From Deltaproteobacteria bacterium (GTDB lineage Bacteria > Desulfobacterota > Desulfobacteria > Desulfobacterales > SURF-15), in contig JAFDFZ010000015.1 in NCBI GenBank assembly GCA_019309565.1, positions 1-64,000 on the forward strand: a stretch of 64,000 nucleotides of DNA, read 5' to 3'. Every line of letters begins with the position of its first letter. Positions within the stretch are counted from its first letter, which is position 1. The translations under genes were made by a program, and so were the position numbers. Of this stretch, positions 53,012-60,199 are shown one piece after another. The notes beneath the pieces were generated by a model. The model was not told where the DNA came from and made no database searches. It saw only the letters and a list, made by a program, of their open reading frames with translations.

Positions 53012-53674
53012 ATGTCGAACCAGTCGGACGATTCTAAATCAGGTAAATTTCAGTATGAACCTCCAAGACTTTTTGACTTAAGCGGCAGCGTGGCTTACGC
53101 AGGCAGCAAATGTCAGCCTGGAGGGTCGGCGCCGGGTGGAAAATGTCAACCCGGAGGGGTCGCAGCATCGGGGAAGTGTCAACCAGGCAGTCAGGCAACC
53201 GGCGGGAGCCCACGGCCCGGGCAGAAATGTCAGACCGGAAATTATGCTGCTAGCAAATGCCAGGTTGGCAGTGTAGCATCAGGGGGGAAATGCCAGGTCG
53301 GAGCAACTGCTGCAGGAAAATGTCAGGTCGGCAGCAGCCCATCCGGTAGCAGTGGCAGTGGCAAAAGTTCGAAAACCACCAGAGGTAAGGGCCGGGATAA
53401 AAAGGAGCCGACGGGTTCTGTTGAACCGGGAGGTGTTGAGCCAGAACCCGGCACAGGCGGACAGGAAACGAGTGTCGTCCCAAGCGTCGAACCGACAATC
53501 CCGCAGCCAGGCACAGGAAAGTCTGATAAAGGGAAATCCAAGGCAGACGAAGATAAAGGAAAGAGCGGTGAAGATGAATCGGAATCGACCGGTGAGAAAG
53601 CAACCCCAGGAGTTGAACCCACGGTAACCCCTAAAAGTTCCATGAAACGGGGGAAAGGCAGATCCGTGAAGTAA
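53012..53674 (+). CDS. Seven-cysteine repeat protein, candidate modified-peptide precursor
   Basis: I recognise no named family. Residues 1-31 look like a leader, with YEPPRLFDLSGSVAYAG. Residues 32-107 hold seven units of Lys-Cys-Gln-X-Gly with cysteines at 34, 45, 56, 73, 83, 94 and 104, spaced 11, 11, 17, 10, 11 and 10. X is Pro in the first three, Thr in the fourth and Val in the last three. Residues 118-220 form a cysteine-free tail rich in Lys, Glu, Pro, Thr and Gly. Repeats use different synonymous codons, which points to selection on the protein. No signal peptide is seen. It lies after radical SAM, PqqD and kinase-like genes, so it is probably their substrate. Confidence 0.72.
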   Translation: MSNQSDDSKSGKFQYEPPRLFDLSGSVAYAGSKCQPGGSAPGGKCQPGGVAASGKCQPGSQATGGSPRPGQKCQTGNYAASKCQVGSVASGGKCQVGATAAGKCQVGSSPSGSSGSGKSSKTTRGKGRDKKEPTGSVEPGGVEPEPGTGGQETSVVPSVEPTIPQPGTGKSDKGKSKADEDKGKSGEDESESTGEKATPGVEPTVTPKSSMKRGKGRSVK

Positions 53675-53776
53675 CGGGCTCATCTGGTTTTTGCGTATTT
53701 TCAATTCTGAGAGCAACATATATCAGATTCGGCCCGAGGCCCTTTCGATTGAATAGAGCCTAACTGTTTGAGATTC
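53675..53776. other. Convergent junction of the two cassette arms
   Basis: This 102-base spacer separates the precursor gene (+) from the nucleotidyltransferase gene (-). The only inverted repeat is a 4-base GGCC pair around 53732-53742 without a T-run, so no clear terminator exists for either strand. Confidence 0.4.
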
Positions 53777-54946
53777 TTAGAAACCGCTTGAAAAAAGGCG
53801 ATAAGACAGGGCCTGTTTAATTGCATTTCCAATCATAAACAAGGATTGCACAATCCGATCCATCGATTGAAGGAATCGGCTATTTGCCGTAGATTCCTGG
53901 TATATCTGGGCCATAATCTGATTTGCAGGCAACATAGTTTCTTTGAGAAATTTAAGCTTTCTTTTCATCCCTGTAATTGAAAAAAACCAAAGGATAATGT
54001 GATATCCTGTAAATTCTATACCTTCTATTTTCAGTCGAAGCACGTATTTTTCAAGGGTACCGAGCCTCTGATAACCCAGTTCTTTTTTCACCTCAAAAGG
54101 CATTTGCTGTTTCAGCATCCCCTCCAGCATAGTCAGCGCGTAAAGCACTGTTTTCTCCTGTTGCCAGGATTTCGCGCATGGCACGAGCCGATCCCACTTA
54201 CTGGGGGTAGTGATCAGCTCGGTTAAAGATATATTGAGATCAACCAGCCAGATCATGCGTGAATAGGCATGTTTTAATGTGTGTGCCGCCAGCAATATGA
54301 AGTTATCAGCCGGATCAGGTTTCAACAGCCCACCGGAGGATTTAAAGACAGGGCAGGCTCGATCCCACAGGGGGGAGAGATCCTCTGGGAAAACGTACTT
54401 GCGGCTTTCTATTCGATCGATATTTAAAATATGGGTATGGAGATCCAACCATAATACATCTTTGAAAAATAGGTTTGGGTAGGAGGAATTTGAGATTCGA
54501 AATCCAATCTCATGCAACAGGGCGACAACCCTATCACGCTGATCTACTTTTACCATAATATCCATATCGCCCATGGGTCTTAATCCCGGAAATTTATAAC
54601 TCTGAAACACAGACAGGCCCTGTAAGGCAATAGCCGTAAGCCCGTTGCGTTCTAATTGGAGGGATATGAGTTCGGCTTCATGTTCGATTCTGCTTTGACG
54701 GTTTTTGTGTTTCCGGTAACTATCCTCAAGCAATGTCCAGGCGGATTCCGGGATTTTAGCGCCCTTTAAATGGCATAGATGATGGTAAAGAAGTGAATCC
54801 ACACCCTGGGCCTGGGCAAGGAGCATGATTTGCTCCCATGGCAGATCCTGATCAAGAAATTGCATGATGGATCTTCTCTGTTCCGGATCCAGGTTTAGTC
54901 TTGAGACCGTTCGAATGAATTTTATTATATCCTGCCAGTAGATCAT
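53777..54946 (-). CDS. Nucleotidyltransferase-family protein
   Basis: A 389-residue protein of the type often called nucleotidyltransferase family (PF14907-like). The characteristic block is TAIALQGLSVFQSYKFPGLR followed by PMGDMDIMVK, where the Asp-x-Asp pair would bind metal. Similar proteins sit in many surface-glycan and ribosomal-peptide loci, but their reaction is unknown. ATG 54946 is chosen: it starts five bases after the stop of the radical SAM gene, with GGA ahead; a start at 54997 would overlap by 46 bases. Last gene of the right arm. Confidence 0.75.
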   Translation of the reverse strand: MIYWQDIIKFIRTVSRLNLDPEQRRSIMQFLDQDLPWEQIMLLAQAQGVDSLLYHHLCHLKGAKIPESAWTLLEDSYRKHKNRQSRIEHEAELISLQLERNGLTAIALQGLSVFQSYKFPGLRPMGDMDIMVKVDQRDRVVALLHEIGFRISNSSYPNLFFKDVLWLDLHTHILNIDRIESRKYVFPEDLSPLWDRACPVFKSSGGLLKPDPADNFILLAAHTLKHAYSRMIWLVDLNISLTELITTPSKWDRLVPCAKSWQQEKTVLYALTMLEGMLKQQMPFEVKKELGYQRLGTLEKYVLRLKIEGIEFTGYHIILWFFSITGMKRKLKFLKETMLPANQIMAQIYQESTANSRFLQSMDRIVQSLFMIGNAIKQALSYRLFSSGF

Positions 54947-54951
54947 TTTAC

Positions 54952-56037
54952 TTATTCCGGCAGGGTTCCACCCTGTTCCAAAAATCGTTTCAAGCATGCA
55001 TCAGGACTTGGATGGTTTTCTTTGCCCACAAGAGTATAGGCCAGCGCAGGACAATTTCCTGTACAGTTCATTATAAATTGGCACCCCTTGCAGAATTCAA
55101 AATTCTTCAGTTCAATAAGATGCCTTGTCCGAAGACGGCTAAGCTGTGGGTGATGTGTCCAGATGTGTTGAAGATCGTCTTTATTTACACGGCCCAATTC
55201 GATGTGGCTTAGTTGAATGCAGGGTACCATGATGCCGTCTGAACGTACGCCGATGGTATCGAAGGGACCGCTGCATGCGGAAAGATATCCTCCGCCTGGT
55301 TGTTCCGGGCGGTTATTACCGGAACCTTTAATCATCCTGTTCCATATCTCCGCTTCTGCCAGGGGGCCGGCTGCAGCCGTAATACGCCCTTCATATTTTC
55401 GGTTCAATTCTTTAAGTGCTTTCATGGCAAATGAACGCTCTTTTACTGAAAGCTGAACAAGCCTGGTGTTTGAACGACAAAGCCCCATATAGCTTGCCGC
55501 ATTGGTGGAAAATGATTGAAGGCCGAGATCTTCTAAAAGCAATTTTGCTATGGATTCAAGCTCCCTAACATTCTCCTTATGGATCGTAACCCTAACGGTT
55601 ACCGGTACGGATTTAGACTTTAGATTTTCGATTCCTCTGATGGCTCTAAAAAAATTACCTTTGCCCCGGAAAGCATCGTGAGTAACGGGGATCGATCCGT
55701 CTATTGATACCTGAACCACGTCACATCTTCTGGTTTCGGCTATGAACGCAGCATTCTCTTGAGTTATCAGGGTGCCGTTGGTTAGAATGGAGAACCGCAT
55801 GCGGTTTTTTATAATTCCTTCAAGCAGTTTTTTAAAGTCTTTTCGGCAGAAAGGCTCTCCGCCCTGGAGAATAACATCCATTACAGCACAGCGGTTTAAC
55901 TCCCTGAAAAATCGAAGCCATTCATCTGCCGGCAGATCATTGTTCACATCCCCATGGCCGGTAAAGTGGCTGCAATATGAACATCGAAGGTTGCATCGGC
56001 CGGTTATGGCGATATCAACGGTTCGGGGTGTTCTCAT
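54952..56037 (-). CDS. Radical SAM/SPASM enzyme (ScmE-like), peptide maturase
   Basis: The second radical SAM enzyme of the cassette (361 residues). It begins MRTPRTVDIAITGRCNLRCS, with the cluster cysteines C15, C19 and C22; VILQGGEPFCRKDF binds SAM. The SPASM region has SACSGPFDTIGV, VPCIQLSH and CKGCQFIMNCTGNC. It strongly recalls the ScmE family. ATG 56037 is preferred over TTG 56067 because the family begins near it. Two SPASM enzymes of different families in one locus suggest two successive modifications of one precursor. Confidence 0.88.
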   Translation of the reverse strand: MRTPRTVDIAITGRCNLRCSYCSHFTGHGDVNNDLPADEWLRFFRELNRCAVMDVILQGGEPFCRKDFKKLLEGIIKNRMRFSILTNGTLITQENAAFIAETRRCDVVQVSIDGSIPVTHDAFRGKGNFFRAIRGIENLKSKSVPVTVRVTIHKENVRELESIAKLLLEDLGLQSFSTNAASYMGLCRSNTRLVQLSVKERSFAMKALKELNRKYEGRITAAAGPLAEAEIWNRMIKGSGNNRPEQPGGGYLSACSGPFDTIGVRSDGIMVPCIQLSHIELGRVNKDDLQHIWTHHPQLSRLRTRHLIELKNFEFCKGCQFIMNCTGNCPALAYTLVGKENHPSPDACLKRFLEQGGTLPE

Positions 56038-56068
56038 CACCCTTGTTTTATTGCCGGAGTGCTGCAAT

Positions 56069-56341
56069 TTATTCTATGTAACCCTTGTTTTTAAGATCGC
56101 CAAGAAACGCCTTTACATGCTCTGGTGCCTCTGCAGGAACGTTGGCAAACCGATTAATTGTGGCATTGACGATTTCCCTTTCCGTATGCCGTCCATCAAG
56201 CAGCTTCCAGATATAAACACCCACGGGGTTTAAGGCAAAGGTATCACCTGTATCCGGATCATATAACAGGGTCTGATCATCAAATTCCTCACGCAGTACT
56301 ATGGACGGGCTGGCTTTTATTTTCTCTTTTTTATGGTTCAA
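56069..56341 (-). CDS. PqqD-family peptide chaperone (ScmD-like)
   Basis: The 90 residues show a PqqD domain: SIVLREEFDDQTLLYDPDTG and ALNPVGVYIWKLLDGRHTER, ending GDLKNKGYIE. This resembles ScmD, partner of ScmE. The only usable start appears to be TTG 56341, with AGGA too close for an ideal ribosome-binding site. It lies 37 bases after the O-antigen-ligase-like gene on the same strand and directly before the radical SAM gene, so the pair is likely co-expressed. Confidence 0.83.
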   Translation of the reverse strand: MNHKKEKIKASPSIVLREEFDDQTLLYDPDTGDTFALNPVGVYIWKLLDGRHTEREIVNATINRFANVPAEAPEHVKAFLGDLKNKGYIE

Positions 56342-56378
56342 TTCCTGTTTTCTAGAAATGCTTTTCTTTTGCCGGTAA

Positions 56379-57791
56379 CTATGCTTGAGCGGTTTTAAGG
56401 GAAGGTGGTTGTTGTAAGCCGGCGTAGTATTGTCTGGAATCTACAGCCGGCAACGCAAAAATAATTGCAGCCACAAGCCAGAAAGATTCCATAATACGAA
56501 CGATGATAAAGGTGTTGGCTCCGATGGCATGGAACAGAAGGCCGATGTATCCTGCCATAAATCCGGCAACAAGCCCTTTGTAATAGGGAGTGAGCACCTG
56601 GCGGGAGGTCTGGATGGCCAGTTTAAATATCGAAATTACAAGATACATGAACACCACAAACCCTACAGCACCGGTTTCAACTAAAACCCGCAGGTACTGG
56701 GCGTCTATGAATCCGAATCCGGTCACCCCGTATCCGAACACCGGCCGTTGTATCATGCCCAGGGCAGCCTTCTCCCATGAACTAAGCCTGGCAGAAAGAG
56801 AAGTATCAAGCCGGATATCTCCAAGCTTAATCTGGCCTGCCCTTTCGGCCTGGCTTACTGTAAATTTTATACGATCGATGACCGCTTTAGGTAGAAGAAA
56901 CGGGCTTAGCAGCAATATGGATATCATAAGCCCGATGAGAATAACTCGTCTGGTACTGCGAAAAATAAGGTAGAGGCTTGCCGGAATCATGGCCAGATAT
57001 GTGGATCGGGATTGCGTGTAGAGCAAAGGAGGAATTATGGTAACAATCAAGATGCCCAGGAAGATTTTTGCCCTTGAATCCTCGATTTTCGGAAAAAGCC
57101 CCACTGCTACCGCCCCGACAAACAGCAGGTATCCGCCGAATGTATTCGGCTCTCCGGCTTCTCCTTCAAACGGAGCGGTGACCCTTCCACCCGCGGGGAT
57201 CTGCATCATCCCGTATATTGCAACAATAAAACAGGTGACGAACAGACAGAAAAGAAACCGATTGATCTGCTCTCTGTTTTCAAGATGATTCACCATCATA
57301 AAATAGACGATAAAGTATTCAAAGTATTTAAGTACATAGAAAAATCCGACTTTTGCATCCACCCGCTCCCCCATAATCCCAAGTGAGGTGGAAAAAAGAC
57401 ATGCGATAAGATAAAAGAAAATGGGTTTATTTAGCGGTGTTTTTAAGAACAGCCCAAGCTCCTTATTTATGGCTGTCTTTGCAAACCAGCTGGCTCCGAT
57501 TACAAGCAGAAGAAAGTCATCCAGCCGAACGGTAACCCCTCCTCTCTGAGCCACCTCCCCTCCGGCCGTACCGACGATGAACTCAGTAGAAAGCAGCATA
57601 GAGAACACAAGCAAATAGAGGCCCAATTCCGTCTTGATAAAAGATACGATAAACAGAGTAAGCCCAAGAGCCAGTGAAATCATGGTGCGAGATGAGAATT
57701 GGGTGAGCATCATGCCTACAGTAAGTGCAATCACAAGAAAAAAGATCAAGGCAAGTAGCTGTTTAAACATGGAATGAGACACAGATATCAT
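56379..57791 (-). CDS. O-antigen ligase/polymerase-like membrane protein
   Basis: A polytopic inner-membrane protein of about 470 residues with roughly ten to twelve hydrophobic segments. The Wzy_C-like region is seen as LYTQSRSTYLAMIPASLYLI followed by RPVFGYGVTGFGF and a large periplasmic loop. Such proteins polymerise or ligate surface polysaccharide. ATG 57791 lies just after the kinase stop; a TTG at 57824 would overlap the kinase gene. It connects the polysaccharide genes to the right arm of the peptide cassette. Confidence 0.82.
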   Translation of the reverse strand: MISVSHSMFKQLLALIFFLVIALTVGMMLTQFSSRTMISLALGLTLFIVSFIKTELGLYLLVFSMLLSTEFIVGTAGGEVAQRGGVTVRLDDFLLLVIGASWFAKTAINKELGLFLKTPLNKPIFFYLIACLFSTSLGIMGERVDAKVGFFYVLKYFEYFIVYFMMVNHLENREQINRFLFCLFVTCFIVAIYGMMQIPAGGRVTAPFEGEAGEPNTFGGYLLFVGAVAVGLFPKIEDSRAKIFLGILIVTIIPPLLYTQSRSTYLAMIPASLYLIFRSTRRVILIGLMISILLLSPFLLPKAVIDRIKFTVSQAERAGQIKLGDIRLDTSLSARLSSWEKAALGMIQRPVFGYGVTGFGFIDAQYLRVLVETGAVGFVVFMYLVISIFKLAIQTSRQVLTPYYKGLVAGFMAGYIGLLFHAIGANTFIIVRIMESFWLVAAIIFALPAVDSRQYYAGLQQPPSLKTAQA

Positions 57792-57795
57792 GTGC

Positions 57796-60102
57796 TTAGA
57801 AAAATTCCTTCCAGAATATGCCAAGTATCAGCAAAAAGGCTGAAAGAGCAAGCGCCAGCATGGGGTAGTATCTGGAATATTTTTTGAATGTCTTGGAAAC
57901 CTTCTGTAGGATCTTTACATAAAAAGGCTTTCTTTCAATACTCTCTTTTCTGTCGCGTCCGTAATAGTACTGGGTATGATATTTGAAATAGTCCGGACCT
58001 ATTTCAGGTCTTACATTGTTTAGAATAACACCGGTTACTTTTGCTTCAATATTGTCCAGAGTAGCCTTTGCTCTTTTAAGAACCCCCCGGCCGATTTGCC
58101 CCACCTTATAGACCAGCAGCACCCCGTCCACATGCGGGGCTATCTCTGTGGCATCCACTACCGGCAATATTGGAGGAACGTCTAAAAAGACGAAATCGTA
58201 TTGTTTCTTTGCTTCTTTAAGGAATTCATAGAAAACAGCAGAGCGCAGAATTTCACTTGGGTTTGGCGGGATGGTGCCCGCTGTCATGATGTGTAAATTA
58301 TCGAGCCCGGGAGTTCGTAGAATCTCATCAATATCCAGCTCCCCCAGCATCACATCGGTTATCGTGTTTATAGCCTCTTTCCATTGGTAATTTCCCAGCA
58401 CGATATCGGTTAATCCAGGGGATATGGAAAGACCGAACACTTTATGAATAACGGGCTTTCGCAAATCCGCCTCTATCAGCAGCACTTTTTCTCCGGACTG
58501 GGCCATGCTCAAGGATGTGTTAACCGCAACGAAGGTTTTGCCTTCCTGTATAAAAGAGCTTGTAATGACGAATACTGTCTCGTTTCTATCACGTTTAATA
58601 AACTGCAGATTTGCTCTTAAGGCTCTAAAAGATTCCGCTGACAGGGATTTTGGGTCGTAATGGGTTACCAGATAGTAAGATCGATCGGTTCCCGATGGGC
58701 CCGCATCTTTACGATCGCCTTCCTTGATATCGAGAAAGGGTATCAAGCCCTGTACCGAAACCCCTATCAGGGCTTCAACATCCTCTATGGTTCCTATGGA
58801 TGTGTCAAGTGTTTCCATAACAAAGGAAAGCACAAGCCCGATAATAAGACCCAGCACTATACCGGTTCCAACTATCATCATTGCAGACTGGCGATTTGTC
58901 GGAACCGTTGGCACCAGGGCCGGACGAACAATGGTCACCTCCTCTATCCTTCCTGATACTTGAATCTGGATTTCCTGGTGCCTCGCTTTGAGTTGCTGAT
59001 AGAGAGATTCCTGTAACTTCACCTCCCGTTCGAGACGGGCGAGCTGTAGCGCTTTTTCGGCGAGCTGTAGCGCTTTTTCGGGAATATGTCTGTTCTCTTG
59101 TCTTAATCTTTCCAGTTTTTCTAAAATCGCGTTTTCACGCTTGGCCAGATTCTTTATAAGGCTCTTGACCTCATTTTCCATATCGGTTATAAGCATTTTA
59201 ATCTGGTCATTAACATCCACCACATCCGGATGCTTTTCCGTAAAATCGATAAGAAGGGTTTCTCTTTTTCGTTCCAGGTTTTTCAGCTTGGCGCTCATGT
59301 CCTGTAACGGTCTATTGTCAAACAGAAAGAACAGAGCCCCCTTGATTGTTTCCGGCCGGTCCGAAGCATTCCTGAGTTTTTCCAGCACAGATGCGAGCTC
59401 TTTTTTCTGGGTTTGAATTCTTTCATAGGCGGTTTCCGCTGCAGCTATCTGATTTACAATATTGCTCGTACGCGCATTCAAAGCAGTCAGGGCATGGGTT
59501 TCCTGGAAATTTTTAAGCCTCTCCTCTGCCTGTGTAAGCCGCTTCCAGATAATATTGAGCTGGGTTTCAATAAACGCCTGAGCATCAAGGGTCTGTCGGT
59601 TTCTTTCCTTGATGTTAAAGTCCCGAAAGGCATTTGCAATGGAATTGGCCAAAAAGGCAGCTTCCTCATTCTTGCCCGATGTTACAATAATGTTGATAAT
59701 ATTGGTGCCTGCTTCTATTTCGGTGCGGGTCATTGCCTTAAGTCGTGTGATCACAGACAGATAAGACTTGTTTTCGCGAATTTCCCTGTGGCTGATATCT
59801 TTAGGAAGCCAGCCGATTCTTTTTGCCGTGTGTACCAGAACCGGAAAACTTCGAATGATGAAAGCCTGGGTAAGGATGTTCTCATTGGCTCCGAAAAACC
59901 CGGCCCGACCGAATCCGCTGAGCATGCTTGCCGCGCCCTCGATCTTTACCGAAGCAGTGGCTTCATAACGTGGAGCAGGCTCTTTCATCTTGGCGAAGCC
60001 GTAACTGGAAAGCCCCACCATAACAACCATGAAGATGATGGTCAGCTTTCTTTTCCGGATTATTCTCCAGTAATCTCTAAGGTCGACATCGTATTGAGGC
60101 AT
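57796..60102 (-). CDS. Wzz chain-length domain fused to BY-kinase (tyrosine autokinase)
   Basis: The 768 residues combine a Wzz/Wzc-like membrane domain (helices at about 18-36 and 405-430, with a long coiled coil between) and a cytoplasmic BY-kinase. The kinase has a Walker A in TSSFIQEGKTFVAVN, Walker A' in LLIEADLRKP and Walker B in DFVFLDVPP; the tyrosine cluster near the end includes QYYYGRD. It controls polysaccharide polymer length and export. Odd: a further hydrophobic segment (LALALSAFLLILGIFW) follows the tyrosine cluster and ends the protein. A perfect 21-base tandem duplication (59039-59080) repeats EKALQLA in the coiled coil. Confidence 0.88.
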   Translation of the reverse strand: MPQYDVDLRDYWRIIRKRKLTIIFMVVMVGLSSYGFAKMKEPAPRYEATASVKIEGAASMLSGFGRAGFFGANENILTQAFIIRSFPVLVHTAKRIGWLPKDISHREIRENKSYLSVITRLKAMTRTEIEAGTNIINIIVTSGKNEEAAFLANSIANAFRDFNIKERNRQTLDAQAFIETQLNIIWKRLTQAEERLKNFQETHALTALNARTSNIVNQIAAAETAYERIQTQKKELASVLEKLRNASDRPETIKGALFFLFDNRPLQDMSAKLKNLERKRETLLIDFTEKHPDVVDVNDQIKMLITDMENEVKSLIKNLAKRENAILEKLERLRQENRHIPEKALQLAEKALQLARLEREVKLQESLYQQLKARHQEIQIQVSGRIEEVTIVRPALVPTVPTNRQSAMMIVGTGIVLGLIIGLVLSFVMETLDTSIGTIEDVEALIGVSVQGLIPFLDIKEGDRKDAGPSGTDRSYYLVTHYDPKSLSAESFRALRANLQFIKRDRNETVFVITSSFIQEGKTFVAVNTSLSMAQSGEKVLLIEADLRKPVIHKVFGLSISPGLTDIVLGNYQWKEAINTITDVMLGELDIDEILRTPGLDNLHIMTAGTIPPNPSEILRSAVFYEFLKEAKKQYDFVFLDVPPILPVVDATEIAPHVDGVLLVYKVGQIGRGVLKRAKATLDNIEAKVTGVILNNVRPEIGPDYFKYHTQYYYGRDRKESIERKPFYVKILQKVSKTFKKYSRYYPMLALALSAFLLILGIFWKEFF
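59039..59080. repeat. 21-bp perfect in-frame tandem duplication
   Basis: Two identical adjacent 21-base units inside the Wzz/BY-kinase gene encode a duplicated heptad EKALQLA in the coiled-coil region. The exact identity suggests a recent slippage event. Confidence 0.85.
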
Positions 60103-60199
60103 GCATCAAATCCTCAAATAGGTGCTGATTGTTAAACATTAAAGCTGAAAAACGCAGAATCATGTGCAAGGGTGGAAGATCTAAAACCATTGCCTCCAA

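Noticed and set aside
53012-53350. Reading of the repeat region as a CRISPR-like or minisatellite DNA array
   Set aside because: The units match at the protein level with synonymous differences and uneven spacing, not as identical DNA repeats with unique spacers.
53250-53719. Several open frames antisense to the seven-cysteine protein
   Set aside because: They arise from the repetitive, stop-poor sequence of the + strand gene; the + frame has the proper ribosome-binding site, spacing to the preceding gene and regular repeats.
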